A stretch of 64,000 bases of DNA from Myxococcales bacterium UBA1660 (GTDB taxonomy: Bacteria; Myxococcota_A; Polyangia; Polyangiales; Houyiibacteriaceae). Location: contig DCLA01000128.1 in NCBI GenBank assembly GCA_002320815.1, forward strand, positions 46,350-110,349. The letters run 5' to 3'. The notes beneath the pieces were generated by a model, which did no database searches, was not told the origin of the DNA, and saw only the letters and a list, made by a program, of their open reading frames with translations. Positions 27,032 to 35,720 of the stretch are shown here, in pieces. Numbering within the stretch: position 1 is the first letter of the stretch; each line of letters opens with the position of its first letter. Made by a program: the position numbers and the translations under genes.

Positions 27032-27882
27032 TGGCGAAGTTTCTCCGCTAGCCCGCGCAGGGATTCCTGGGGGCCTTTCTCGGGTTCGTAGAGGTTGGTG
27101 GCGATCATCGCCACGGCGGCCTGATGGCCGATGAGCTGGAAGAGCTCGTGGTCCACGTTGGCCCACTCCTTCTTCTGCCCGAGCACACGCACGATGCTGA
27201 CCGCCCCCACCCCGCGGCCTTCGGCCCCGAGGGGCACGACGGCGACGGGGTCCTCGAGGGACCCTCCGTGGAGGTCGTCCTCGCTGATGCGCGGCAGCAT
27301 CGTCAGGATCGCTTCGCCGACCGGGCCGGTGCCCTCGGCGATGGGTTCGGGCGTCTCCTCGAGCCCCTCGTGCGCGATGGGGACCGCGCGCTTGGTGTCC
27401 GGGTCGAGGAGGTAGACCACGAAGGCCTCGGCGCCCACGAGCTGACCGAGCATGTCGCAGACGTGGCGCACCACCCGTCGCGGCGAGAGGCTCGCGTGGA
27501 GCTGGAAGCCCGCCACGTAGAGGTTGGCCAGGTCGTTGATCTCTTGCTCGATCTTCGCCTGACGCCCCTGCTGCTCCTTCTCGGCGCCCTCGAGCTTCTT
27601 CGAGCGCTGGACCAGCTGGTCGCGCTCGCGACGGAGCTCGTCGACGGTGGAGATCAGCTCGCGGATCGCGTCGTCGCTGGCGACCTGGGTCCGGAGGCTG
27701 GCGTTGTCCGCCCGGAGGAGTTCGAGCTCCTCGCGCAGCTCGCCGTTCTCCCGGAGGAGCTGTTCGGTGTACTCGACACCCTTCTTCAGGAAGGAGCGCA
27801 CGAAAGCGTCTCGCTCTTTGAGGAGGTCGAGGGGGACGTCACTCGCGGGGCGTCCCGATTGGCTCGCATCGTCGTCGGTCAC
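27028..27882 (-). CDS. Coiled-coil plus GAF domain protein
   Basis: A 284-residue protein from a GTG start. Residues about 35-125 form a long coiled coil (YTEQLLRENGELREELELLR onwards), and residues 135-270 form a GAF-like sensor domain (FQLHASLSPRRVVRHVCDML, VGAEAFVVYLLD, later HQAAVAMIATNLY). There is no enzymatic output domain or membrane segment, so it probably senses a ligand or scaffolds a complex and passes the signal to the coupled CheY. It follows an MXAN_5187-like gene by 63 bp. Similar GAF plus CheY pairs occur in myxobacterial signalling loci (general knowledge); the ligand is unknown. Confidence 0.85.
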   Translation of the reverse strand: MTDDDASQSGRPASDVPLDLLKERDAFVRSFLKKGVEYTEQLLRENGELREELELLRADNASLRTQVASDDAIRELISTVDELRRERDQLVQRSKKLEGAEKEQQGRQAKIEQEINDLANLYVAGFQLHASLSPRRVVRHVCDMLGQLVGAEAFVVYLLDPDTKRAVPIAHEGLEETPEPIAEGTGPVGEAILTMLPRISEDDLHGGSLEDPVAVVPLGAEGRGVGAVSIVRVLGQKKEWANVDHELFQLIGHQAAVAMIATNLYEPEKGPQESLRGLAEKLRQ

Positions 27883-27945
27883 GGCGGCTGCCGAACGCTA
27901 CCAGATGGCTCACTCCGAAGGGAAGGGAAGACGAGGGCCCCTCGC

Positions 27946-28956
27946 TCACTCGTCGGTCTCGCGCTTGGCGACCGGCTTGAGCCCCACCCGGCCGTTCTTG
28001 ACCACGACCTCGAAGTCGATCCGCTTCCCCGCGTGCTTTCGCCGGAGCTCCGGCTCCATGCGCTTGATCTGGCCCGCCAGCTTCTCGTAGCTGACGCCGT
28101 CCGGTCGCTGACCCACTCGCTTCCGGGCCTCGACGTAGCGATCGAAGATCTGGCGGACGTCCGCGTCCCCCAGGCCGTCGGCGCGGCGCGGGCGAGCGGG
28201 GACCGGAGGCCGACTCGCGGCAGCCCCCGCCGGGCGGGGTACCGGCGGCGGCGGCGGCCGCCCCCCCGCGGCTCCAGGGACCGGCGGCGCGGTCCGCGGC
28301 GGCACCGGCGGAGCGGTCCGCGGCGGCACCGGCGGAGCGGTCCGCGGCGGCACGGGCGGCGCCGTTCGGGCGGGGGGCGGGGGAGCCGCCGGTCGGCCCG
28401 CGGGCGCGGGCGGCGCGGTGGGCGCGCGCAGGGGCGGCCGCGACACCGGCGCCGGGTGCGCGTCCAGGTCCATGTCCGGCAGGCTCAGGGGCCCCGCCGA
28501 GGGCCGGACCGGCGGCGGCTTCGTCGACTCGCCCAGCGCCGCCAGCGCCGCGCTGATCTCCGCGTCGAGGTCGGTGTCCAGGTCCAGCTCGACCTCCACC
28601 GATTTCGGGCCTTCGGCCACCGGCTCCGCCCGCTCCGCCCGCTCGGCCCGCGCCCGGCGCTGCCGCGCCCGGCGGATGTCCCGGGCGTAGGTACCCTCCT
28701 CGATGCGGCGCGAGATCCGATCCCAGTACTGGGTGAAGGTGATCCAGCGCTGGAAGATCGTCTGGTACTTGAACCGCATCGCCGTGTTGTTCGGCTGATC
28801 GCGGCGGAGGCGGCGCACCTGTCGGTCGAGGCGCTCCCGGAGCCGGACCGGCGGGCGCCGCTCCAGCCCCTGGAAGTACTGCTCGTAGAGCGCGCGCAGC
28901 CGAGCGATCTCGTTCTCGAGATCGTTCAGGACGTTGTCGAAGTCGCTGGCCTTCAT
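27946..28956 (-). CDS. MXAN_5187-like protein with Pro-rich linker
   Basis: A 336-residue cytoplasmic protein in three parts. Residues 1-110 are a helical, Arg-rich N-terminal domain (FDNVLNDLENEIARLRALYEQ). Residues 115-265 are a low-complexity linker with four RTAPPVPP-type repeats. The C-terminal 75 residues form a small domain (VRQIFDRYVEARKR, then YEKLAGQIKRMEPELRRKHAG, ending VGLKPVAK) that resembles the MXAN_5187 C-terminal family of myxobacteria; that name is from memory. The N-terminal domain recurs in the same family. Function is unknown. It probably belongs to one leftward operon with the lipoprotein upstream (18 bp) and GAF/CheY downstream. Confidence 0.75.
   Translation of the reverse strand: MKASDFDNVLNDLENEIARLRALYEQYFQGLERRPPVRLRERLDRQVRRLRRDQPNNTAMRFKYQTIFQRWITFTQYWDRISRRIEEGTYARDIRRARQRRARAERAERAEPVAEGPKSVEVELDLDTDLDAEISAALAALGESTKPPPVRPSAGPLSLPDMDLDAHPAPVSRPPLRAPTAPPAPAGRPAAPPPPARTAPPVPPRTAPPVPPRTAPPVPPRTAPPVPGAAGGRPPPPPVPRPAGAAASRPPVPARPRRADGLGDADVRQIFDRYVEARKRVGQRPDGVSYEKLAGQIKRMEPELRRKHAGKRIDFEVVVKNGRVGLKPVAKRETDE
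28289..28360. repeat. 24-bp tandem repeat encoding RTAPPVPP
   Basis: Three 24-bp units (28289-28312, 28313-28336, 28337-28360) with only minor differences encode the proline-rich linker of the MXAN_5187-like protein, in frame. Confidence 0.85.
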
Positions 28957-28974
28957 GCGCGCCGCGCTCGCTCC

Positions 28975-29598
28975 TCAGAGCGGCGTGATCTCCAGGTTGT
29001 CGAAGGTCAGGTCACTCTGCCAGTTGTTGAACGCGAAGTGGTCGTGGCCGCGCCCCTCGAGGGGCTCCGGGTCCTCCATCTCCGCGAGGAGCTCGCCGTC
29101 GACCTCGGCGCGGATGGTGTCGCCCCGCCGGGTGATCTCCACGTGGTAGGTCTGCCCCTGGACCACGGGCTTGCGCGGGCCCTCGGAGCGGTCGGAACCG
29201 TGCTCGTCCATGCGGGCGATGAGGTTGGTCGAGTTCCCCCAGCCGCCGAAGATCACCACGTAGCTCGTCGCGGTGTAGCTCTCGCTGGTCGCGCGGCTCG
29301 CGCCGTCGCCGAAGACCTCGACCTTGATGTCGCCCTCGGGCGAGTCGCTCTTCACGTCGAAGGCGATCTTCACGTCCCGCGGGAGCGTGCGGCGCAACCA
29401 GAGGGGCCGGTTGCGGGCGCCGCGCACCCGGAGCGCTCCATCGCGCACCTGCCAGGGTCCGCCCGTGTTGTGCCAGTCGTCGCCGAGCTGCGAGCGATCG
29501 AAATCGTCGTGGTAGCCGTCGCCCCCGATGCCGGGATCGCCCTGGGGCGTGCACGCCAGGCCGAGCGCGAGGGGAAGTCCTAGAAGAAGACGCTTCAT
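28975..29598 (-). CDS. Lipoprotein with concanavalin/LamG-like domain
   Basis: A 207-residue lipoprotein: signal MKRLLLGLPLALGLACTP with lipobox LGLAC. The mature part looks like an all-beta jelly roll of the LamG/3-keto-disaccharide-hydrolase type (DDFDRSQLGDDWHNTGGPW, VRDGALRVRG, later YHVEITRRGDTIRAEVDGEL and LTFDNLEITPL). Such domains bind carbohydrate or contribute to glycoside handling; no catalytic residues can be named. ATG 29598 is chosen because the signal begins there. It heads the leftward operon and is divergent from the outer-membrane protein gene across 29 bp. Confidence 0.8.
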   Translation of the reverse strand: MKRLLLGLPLALGLACTPQGDPGIGGDGYHDDFDRSQLGDDWHNTGGPWQVRDGALRVRGARNRPLWLRRTLPRDVKIAFDVKSDSPEGDIKVEVFGDGASRATSESYTATSYVVIFGGWGNSTNLIARMDEHGSDRSEGPRKPVVQGQTYHVEITRRGDTIRAEVDGELLAEMEDPEPLEGRGHDHFAFNNWQSDLTFDNLEITPL

Positions 29599-29627
29599 GA
29601 GCGCGGATACGATAGCATCCTCGCGCG

Positions 29628-30935
29628 ATGCGCTTCGCCGTTCTGGCAATCCTCCTGCTCTCCGTCTCCGCGCCGGCCTCGGCCCAGCGCTCGATCGACG
29701 TCGGCCGCTTCCGACCCACCCTCGACCACGAGGGTTTCCTGGGCATGCAGGGCACCGCGGTCCCCGGCCCCTGGCGGTGGAACGTCGGGCTCTGGGGCAG
29801 CTACGTGAAAGACCCCCTCGCCGCCGACGGTCAGGAGGTCATCGGGCACCGCCTGACCACCAACCTGATCGCTCAGCTCGGCATCGGCGGCCGCTTCGCC
29901 CTCGCCCTGGACATCCCCTTCGTCCTCTACCAGACGACCGACGCCGCGCCCCTGCGCGACGGCCTCGGACCCCTCGCCTCCCAGGCCATGGGCGATCCGC
30001 GGCTGGTCGCCCGGCTGCGCGTCTACGGCGAGTCCTTCGACGTGCCGCGGGAGCGCACCGAAGGTCCCGGCATCGCCCTTATGGCCGCGGTCACCGCGCC
30101 CGCCGGCACCGAAGACGCCTTCGCCGGCGAGGGCGCCGCCACCCTCGAGACCCGGGCCATCGGCGACTTCCACATCCTCGGCGCGGGCGCCGGACTCTCC
30201 CTGGGGTGGCGCCATCGCTTCGAGACCCGGGAGCTCGCGGACATCACCTTCCGCGACGAGCTCCTCTTCGGCGTGGGCATCAAGGTCCCCATCCCGGTCG
30301 TCCAGGACCTCCTGGTCTTCGCCGAGGTCCGCGGCGCCCTCGACGCGCGGGATCCCTTCGGCGGCGGCGCTCGCTCGGCCATCGGCGGCGACCTCGGCGT
30401 CGGCATCCGGCGCCACGGATTGAGCATCCGCGGCGGCATCGGCACCGACTTCACCAACGGCGTCGGCACCGCGCAGGTCCGCGCCTTCCTGGGCATGAGC
30501 TGGGCCCCCCGCCTGGCGGACCTGGACCGCGACTCGATCCCCGACGACTTGGACCAGTGCATCCACCTGCCCGAGGACTTCGACGGCTTCGAGGACGACG
30601 ACGGCTGCCTCGACCCCGACAACGACATGGACTTCATCCCCGACGTCGACGACCGGTGCCCCAACGAGGAGGCCCTCGAGGGCTGGGACGCCGACGAGGA
30701 CGGCTGCACCGACCCCGGCGCGCCGACCTCGCGCACCGACACCCCGGAGCCCCGGGAGCCGCCGCCCGCGGCCCCCGTCGAGGTCGCGGACGAGGACCCG
30801 GAAGACGCTGCCGAGGAAGAGGCTCCGCCCAGCGACCCGGCGCAGCCCCACGAAGCCTCCACCCCGGAACCGACCTCGACCGCCGCCGCCGCCGCCGAGG
30901 GCCAGACCGACTCCAACGCCGCCGCCGTGGAGTGA
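29628..30935 (+). CDS. Outer-membrane beta-barrel protein with thrombospondin type 3 repeats
   Basis: A 435-residue exported protein: signal peptide cut after SAPASA. Residues 30-300 alternate polar and hydrophobic residues like a transmembrane barrel (WRWNVGLWGSYV, FALALDIPFVLY, LSIRGGIGTDF). Residues 300-365 hold calcium-binding thrombospondin type 3 repeats (DLDRDSIPDDLDQC, DFDGFEDDDGCLDPDNDMD, DVDDRCPNEE). In myxobacteria this pattern is usually followed by an OmpA peptidoglycan-binding domain; here it is replaced by an acidic Pro/Ala/Glu tail, so it has no obvious wall anchor. The ATG overlaps no neighbour; the gene is divergent from the lipoprotein operon. Confidence 0.85.
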   Translation: MRFAVLAILLLSVSAPASAQRSIDVGRFRPTLDHEGFLGMQGTAVPGPWRWNVGLWGSYVKDPLAADGQEVIGHRLTTNLIAQLGIGGRFALALDIPFVLYQTTDAAPLRDGLGPLASQAMGDPRLVARLRVYGESFDVPRERTEGPGIALMAAVTAPAGTEDAFAGEGAATLETRAIGDFHILGAGAGLSLGWRHRFETRELADITFRDELLFGVGIKVPIPVVQDLLVFAEVRGALDARDPFGGGARSAIGGDLGVGIRRHGLSIRGGIGTDFTNGVGTAQVRAFLGMSWAPRLADLDRDSIPDDLDQCIHLPEDFDGFEDDDGCLDPDNDMDFIPDVDDRCPNEEALEGWDADEDGCTDPGAPTSRTDTPEPREPPPAAPVEVADEDPEDAAEEEAPPSDPAQPHEASTPEPTSTAAAAAEGQTDSNAAAVE

Positions 30936-31087
30936 CCCGCAGTCGCTGAATACCCGCTCCCCCCCACCGTCCTCATTGCTGCGACCGGCGATTCGTCGCG
31001 CCATCCCGCGGGGTGGGACAGCGGCGGTTGACTCCCTACATCGCCTGGTCGCACCGTCTGGACGAAAGCTCCCTTCGCCCTCCCGAC

Positions 31088-32032
31088 ATGGCCTCCCTCA
31101 CCCATCGACGTCGCCCGCGATTCTTCACTTGGGGTGGAATCATCGGTGCCCTACTGCTGGCATTTGCCGCCGTGGGCGGCCAGGCCCAGGACCGCGCCAC
31201 GCTGATCCGGTCGCTCCGCAATGCGTCCGATTTCCGCGTGAAAGTGCAGGTCGCCTTCGCGATGGGGAACACCGGCGATGCGGCAATGCGTCCTCACTTG
31301 GAGAGGGCATTGCGCGATGGGAACCCGGCGGTGAGAGCCGCTGCCGCCACCGCCCTCGGTCGCCTCGGTGACCGGGCCGCGATCGGTGCCCTGCGACGTG
31401 CCACTCGTGATTCCTCCGCGTCGGTCCGCATGCAGGCCGAGCGCTCCATCGAGCGTCTCCGCGCCGGCCCCGCCGAAGCGCCGACCGCCGCCCGGCGAGT
31501 CCGCACCGGATCCGGCGCCTACCCCGCGGTCAGCGTCGTCCCCGACGCCCGGCGTCGCACCCCGTGGTCGCGCGTTCGCTACGTCGTGGTGCTCGGCGAC
31601 ATCAGCGACCGCTCCAATACCCGGGTGGGTCGCTCGGTCCTGGGCACCCTCCGGCAGGAGATGAAGTCCGCCCTCGACCTGCACACCGGCGTCCGGGTCT
31701 TCGACTCGCCGGCGATGATCGACGAGTCGGACCGCCGGCAGATCGAGCGCCGCCGCCTGCCCAAGCTCCGACTCGAAGCCAACGTCGTCGACATCGACCG
31801 CACCCGGCAGCGGTCGGAGCTCTCGGTGCGCGCCGAGGTACGCCTGGTGCTCCTCTCGGAGCCCGGTCGCGACCTGCGCGGCATGATGTCCGGCGCGGCC
31901 ACGGGCACCGAGCCCCCGCGGCGCCACGACCGCGCGCAGGTCCAGCGCCTCGCGGACCGCGCCGTGAGCGCCGCGGTTCGCAGCGCCCTGAGCGACGCCC
32001 CCTCCGCGCTGCAGCGCGCGGCCCGTCGCTGA
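31088..32032 (+). CDS. Exported HEAT-repeat protein
   Basis: A 314-residue protein. The N-terminus is a signal or anchor (RRRPRFFTWGGIIGALLLAF, then GGQAQ). Residues 40-120 contain HEAT/PBS-lyase-type helical repeats (LIRSLRNASDFRVKVQVAFA, AVRAAAATALGRLGDRAAI, SVRMQAERSIERL). The C-terminal half (YVVVLGDISDRS onwards, with RLEANVVDIDRTRQ) is an alpha/beta region I do not recognise. Both parts are probably periplasmic. The ATG 31088 fits the signal; an upstream GTG is possible. The 152 bp before it contain no clear promoter. Not obviously in an operon. Confidence 0.78.
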   Translation: MASLTHRRRPRFFTWGGIIGALLLAFAAVGGQAQDRATLIRSLRNASDFRVKVQVAFAMGNTGDAAMRPHLERALRDGNPAVRAAAATALGRLGDRAAIGALRRATRDSSASVRMQAERSIERLRAGPAEAPTAARRVRTGSGAYPAVSVVPDARRRTPWSRVRYVVVLGDISDRSNTRVGRSVLGTLRQEMKSALDLHTGVRVFDSPAMIDESDRRQIERRRLPKLRLEANVVDIDRTRQRSELSVRAEVRLVLLSEPGRDLRGMMSGAATGTEPPRRHDRAQVQRLADRAVSAAVRSALSDAPSALQRAARR

Positions 32033-32150
32033 GCCCCGTTCACGGCTGTGAGCCATGCGGCGCCGGCCGCTTGCGGTGGGGCCAGTGGGCCGGCATACCT
32101 GGGGTGCGTTGACCGCATGGCGACCATCGACCCCGGCAAACGCGTTCACC

Positions 32151-32168
32151 TTCACCCGTTTGGGTGAA
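32151..32168. promoter_or_regulatory. 18-bp palindrome upstream of the PilZ-kinase-greB operon
   Basis: TTCACCC and GGGTGAA form perfect 7-bp arms around a GTTT spacer, 45 bp before the GTG start of the PilZ gene. It is a plausible operator for the operon; the 180-bp gap shows no other firm signal. Confidence 0.4.
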
Positions 32169-32212
32169 GCCCTCGTTCTCCCGATGAAACGATTCAGTGG
32201 TATCGTGCCGGT

Positions 32213-32575
32213 GTGTCCGACGACAGCGCGCATTTTCGCTCCGGGCGCCGCATGCCCCTCGAGCTCCGGCTGCGCTTCCGAACCGGCGCGGCCCTCGAGC
32301 ACGAGGGCACCACGGTCGACCTCGGGCTCGGTGGCGTGTTCGTACGGACCCGACAGCTCCCGTCCGTCGGTGAGGAGGTCACGGTGATCCTCAGCTCGCC
32401 CACCGCGTGGGATCCCCTCGAGCTGAGCGGGCGCGTCCGCTGGGCCCACGACGGCCACGGCGGCCGCGAGCGGGGCTTCGGGGTGAAGTTCGACGAGCTC
32501 GACCGGGCCCAGGCCACCGCGCTCTACGACCTCCTGCAGGCGAACGCCTTCGTTGACGAGGGCGACGAGGGATGA
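32213..32575 (+). CDS. PilZ-domain c-di-GMP-binding protein
   Basis: A 120-residue protein that is a single PilZ domain of the myxobacterial type. The c-di-GMP motif RxxxR is in RSGRR (residues 9-13) and the second motif is DLGLGG, where the canonical Ser is Gly, so affinity may be altered. Later strands VFVRTRQLPSVGEEVTVIL and GVKFDELD fit the family. It starts with GTG and its stop overlaps the kinase start (ATGA), so the two proteins are made together. It probably reports c-di-GMP levels to the kinase or to greB-linked processes (inference). The HD-GYP protein earlier in the window would lower the same ligand. Confidence 0.88.
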   Translation: MSDDSAHFRSGRRMPLELRLRFRTGAALEHEGTTVDLGLGGVFVRTRQLPSVGEEVTVILSSPTAWDPLELSGRVRWAHDGHGGRERGFGVKFDELDRAQATALYDLLQANAFVDEGDEG

Positions 32576-34254
32576 CCGGGGACAGCGCATCCCAGCAGTT
32601 CCGCCGCCTCTCGAAGACCATGTTGGACACCGAGGTCGACGACCTCTTCGGCGGCGAGTCCGATTGGCTCGGCCGCACCATCGACGGCCGCTACCGGGTG
32701 CTCGACAAGCTCGGCGAGGGCGGCATGGGCGCCATCTACGTCGCCGAGCACCTGACCCTGGGCAAGCGGGTCGCGCTCAAGACGGTCCACCCGCAGTTCG
32801 CCGGCGACGGCGCCGTCGCCGAGCGCTTCGCCCGGGAAGCGACCGCGACGGCCAAGCTCGACCACCCCCACGTGGCGAGCGCCATCGACTACGGGATCCT
32901 CCCCGAGGGCGGCGCCTACCTGGTCATGCAGCTCGTCCAGGGCGCGTCGCTCCACGCGGCCATGGACCGGCACGGCCGCATCGCCTGGCCCCGCGCGGCC
33001 GCCATCGCCGAGCAGATCGCCGACGCCCTCTCCGCCGCCCACGCGCAGGGCATCGTGCACCGGGATCTCAAGCCCGAGAACGTGATGCTCGAGCCCCGGG
33101 ACGACGGCTCCGAGCTGGTCAAGGTCCTCGACTTCGGCATCGCCCGCGTCCAGAAGTCCGGCACCGACTCGGTGCGCCCGCCCTCGCCCATCACCGGCCA
33201 GCGGCGCGCGGTGGGCAAGCTGACCCAGGTCGGCATGGTGGTGGGGACTCCTGGCTACATGGCGCCGGAGCAGGCCAAGGGCCTCCCCGTCGACCACCGG
33301 GCCGACCTCTACGCCCTCGGCGTGCTCCTCTGGGAGATGATCTGCGGCGAGCCCCTCTTCGACGACGAGGACTTCCGCGAGATCCTGGCCCAACAGCTCG
33401 CCAACCAGGTCCCGCGCATCGCCGACAAGGTCCCCGACGAGGAGGTCCCGGCCGAGCTGCAGCAGCTGGTGGATTCGCTGATCACGGTGAAGCCGGAGAA
33501 GCGCGCCAACAGCGCCGGCTACGTCCGCGAGGCCCTCCGGGACATCACCATGGCGGCCATCGTCGCTGGGGACACCCGTGCCCGGACGGCCATGGGTCGA
33601 TTGACCCCAACGCCCGGCCGCGTGTCCCTCGGTGCCGAGTCGACCCAGGCCCCCAGCCTCGACCGCGGCCACTTCGAGGACAAGAAGCGCGGGCTGAAGA
33701 TCTGGGCCCTCAGCATCGGCGGCGCCCTGGCGCTCGCCGGGGTGATCCTGGCCGTCGCCTTCTTGGTGAAGAAGCCCGAGCCGCCGCCGGACCCGGAGAC
33801 GAACCCGGAGCTCATGCAGGAGCTCTTCGAGAAGGCCAAGCAGGTCCACGCGGCCCAGGAGCTGGACCGCCAGGTCGGCCTGCTCATGACCGAGCCGGAC
33901 AAGGACCTGCGGCGCCAGGCCGCGCTCTACCTCCTCGACTACGAGCCCGCGGACGACGTGGAGAACTACGTCCGCGCCGCCGCCAACCTGGAGCTCGCCC
34001 GCGGCTGCCGGCCCATCCGAGCGGAGCTCGAGGCGGTCGAGGAGCTGGCGGACCCGCGCTTGCTCCCCGCCGTGCAGAACATGGCCGACACGCCCCACAC
34101 CTGCGGGCGGCGCAACCGCGGCGACTGCTACGCCTGCGTCCGCGCCGACCTGAACCGGGTGCTCGAGGTCCTCCACGAAGCCGAAGCGGCCCAGGCCACG
34201 GAGACCGTGGAGGAGTCGGTCGAAGGCGCCGAAGCGGCCGAGCCGGCCGACTGA
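32572..34254 (+). CDS. Transmembrane Ser/Thr protein kinase
   Basis: A 560-residue Hanks kinase. The kinase domain spans about residues 40-325: GEGGMGAIY loop, VALK lysine, HRDLKPEN, DFG and GTPGYMAPEQ, all canonical (RD type). One membrane segment at about 376-398 (KIWALSIGGALALAGVIL) is followed by an extracytoplasmic helical domain containing a Cys-rich signature near 520 (CGRRNRGDCYACVRAD), likely disulfide-bonded or metal-binding; this is the probable sensor. Coupled upstream to PilZ (ATGA) and followed by greB after 15 bp. Confidence 0.93.
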   Translation: MTGDSASQQFRRLSKTMLDTEVDDLFGGESDWLGRTIDGRYRVLDKLGEGGMGAIYVAEHLTLGKRVALKTVHPQFAGDGAVAERFAREATATAKLDHPHVASAIDYGILPEGGAYLVMQLVQGASLHAAMDRHGRIAWPRAAAIAEQIADALSAAHAQGIVHRDLKPENVMLEPRDDGSELVKVLDFGIARVQKSGTDSVRPPSPITGQRRAVGKLTQVGMVVGTPGYMAPEQAKGLPVDHRADLYALGVLLWEMICGEPLFDDEDFREILAQQLANQVPRIADKVPDEEVPAELQQLVDSLITVKPEKRANSAGYVREALRDITMAAIVAGDTRARTAMGRLTPTPGRVSLGAESTQAPSLDRGHFEDKKRGLKIWALSIGGALALAGVILAVAFLVKKPEPPPDPETNPELMQELFEKAKQVHAAQELDRQVGLLMTEPDKDLRRQAALYLLDYEPADDVENYVRAAANLELARGCRPIRAELEAVEELADPRLLPAVQNMADTPHTCGRRNRGDCYACVRADLNRVLEVLHEAEAAQATETVEESVEGAEAAEPAD

Positions 34255-34269
34255 TCGGACGAGGCGACG

Positions 34270-34782
34270 GTGACCCGACGCGCCCGGACCGCGCGCCCGA
34301 AGGGCAGCGCGTACATCACCCCCGAGGGCTACGAGCGCTACCGCGCCGAGCTCGCGCACCTCTGGCAGGTGGAGCGACCCAAGGTGACCCAGGGCGTCGC
34401 CGACGCTGCCGCCGAAGGCGACCGCTCGGAGAACGCCGAGTACATCTACGGCAAGAAGAAGCTCCGGGAGATCGACCGCCGCATCCGCTTCCTGAGCACC
34501 CGCCTCGACGAGCTGAAGGTGGTCGAGAACGGCGAGCGCAGCGAGGCCACCAAGGTCTTCTTCGGCGCCTGGGTCCGGGTCGAGGACGAAGAGGGGAACG
34601 AGAAGGTCTACCGCATCGTCGGTCCCGACGAGCACGACATGGACCCCCGCTACGTCTCGATGGACGGACCCCTCGGCCGCGCGCTCCTGGGCAAACGCCT
34701 CGACGACGAGGTCTTGGTGCGCCGCCCGAAGGGCGACATCGACGTGGTGATCGTCGAGATCGGCTACGAGCCCCTGGACTGA
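34270..34782 (+). CDS. greB: Transcription elongation factor GreB
   Basis: A 170-residue Gre factor. The N-terminal coiled coil carries the acidic tip (GDRSENAEY, with Asp and Glu that coordinate the catalytic Mg2+ in backtracked RNA polymerase), and the C-terminal FKBP-like domain follows (VRVEDEEGNEKVYRIVG, GRALLGKRLDDEV). The basic N-terminal start and this length fit GreB rather than GreA. GTG start. Placement directly behind a kinase is noteworthy. It is followed by four tandem repeats and a strong hairpin. Confidence 0.93.
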   Translation: MTRRARTARPKGSAYITPEGYERYRAELAHLWQVERPKVTQGVADAAAEGDRSENAEYIYGKKKLREIDRRIRFLSTRLDELKVVENGERSEATKVFFGAWVRVEDEEGNEKVYRIVGPDEHDMDPRYVSMDGPLGRALLGKRLDDEVLVRRPKGDIDVVIVEIGYEPLD

Positions 34783-34825
34783 TCCAGCCGCCGAGTTTGG
34801 GCTTCGGCGATCGCGGCGCGTCGAT

Positions 34826-34913
34826 GGAACGCGGCAGCCGCTTCGACGGAACGCGGCAGCCCCTTCGACGGGACGGGGAAGCCGCGCCGACGGAACGGGG
34901 AAGCCCCGCGCCG
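34826..34913. repeat. Four imperfect 22-bp tandem repeats after greB
   Basis: Units at 34826-34847, 34848-34869, 34870-34891 and 34892-34913 all start GGAACG or GGGACG and contain a GCAGCC or GAAGCC core. The last unit runs into the hairpin that follows. Confidence 0.8.
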
Positions 34914-34935
34914 GGAGGGACGGCGCGGGGCTTCC
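34899..34935. terminator. Strong hairpin between greB and LTXXQ gene
   Basis: A perfect 14-bp GC stem (GGAAGCCCCGCGCC and its complement) with a 9-base loop lies between the convergent greB and LTXXQ genes. No T-run follows on either strand, so it is a likely but unproven bidirectional terminator. Confidence 0.55.
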
Positions 34936-34973
34936 GGTTGGAGGTGGGGGGTTCGGAGGGAGGGGACGAGGGT

Positions 34974-35720
34974 TCAGCGAGCCTGCCGGGCCTGGCCCTG
35001 GCCGCGCTCGCCGCGAGGTCCGCGGCGACCGTGGCGACCGCGCTCGCCGCGCTCGCCGCGCTCGGCGTGCATGGCCTCGAGGGCCGTGCGCTGCTCTGCG
35101 GTCAGCACCGCCGAGACGGCTGCCTTGGTTCGCTCCCGGAGGGCCTGCATGGCCTCGCGGCGGTCGCTGGCGTCGCTGCCGTTGCGCAACGCCTGGCGCT
35201 GGGTCTGGGCCGCCTCGAAGATGGAGCGGATGCGGGTCACCTGGGCGTCGGAGAGCGAGAGCTTCTCCTTCATCCGGTTCACCCGGCGGTCGAGGTGCTG
35301 CGTCTGGTGCTGCTCGCGGAGCTGCTCGAGCTGGGTCTTCTGAGCCGGAGTGAGCACGTCCATCAGGAGGCGCTGGGTCTCCTCGTGGAGCGCGTGCATC
35401 TGCTCGCGGGCGCCCTCGTTCTGCCTCAGCTCGCGACGCTGCTCGCGGGCCGCTTCCATGATGGCCTCGACCTGGGCCTTCTGGTTGTCCGTGAGGTTCA
35501 GCTCACGGAAGCCGTGCATCATGCCGCGGCCGTGGTGGCCCCGGCGGCCACGCCGATGCTGCCGGCCGGCTCGGCCCTGGCCGTCGGCCTGCCGCGTCGC
35601 GGTCGCCCCATCCTGGGCGGAGACCTGGGCGGCGGGGAGGACGAAGGCCGCTCCGGCCCCGAGGCCGGCGACGAGGGCGACACGGTTGATGAAGCGCTTG
35701 ATCTGGGAGGGGGAGTTCAT
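34974..35720 (-). CDS. Spy/CpxP-like (LTXXQ) periplasmic protein
   Basis: A 248-residue exported protein. ATG 35720 is preceded by AAGGAAG; the signal ends after QVSA. The mature protein starts with a Gly/Arg/His-rich stretch (possible metal binding; HRRGRRGHHGRGMMHG), then two helical LTXXQ-type units (LNLTDNQKAQVEAIMEAA; VLTAEQRTALEAMH; also LTPAQKTQLEQL and LSLSDAQVTRIR). The family covers ATP-independent periplasmic chaperones and metal-stress proteins. The tail is a repetitive RGERGRHGRRGPRGERG segment. Usual family members are about 160 residues, so this one is extended at both ends. Confidence 0.85.
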   Translation of the reverse strand: MNSPSQIKRFINRVALVAGLGAGAAFVLPAAQVSAQDGATATRQADGQGRAGRQHRRGRRGHHGRGMMHGFRELNLTDNQKAQVEAIMEAAREQRRELRQNEGAREQMHALHEETQRLLMDVLTPAQKTQLEQLREQHQTQHLDRRVNRMKEKLSLSDAQVTRIRSIFEAAQTQRQALRNGSDASDRREAMQALRERTKAAVSAVLTAEQRTALEAMHAERGERGERGRHGRRGPRGERGQGQARQAR

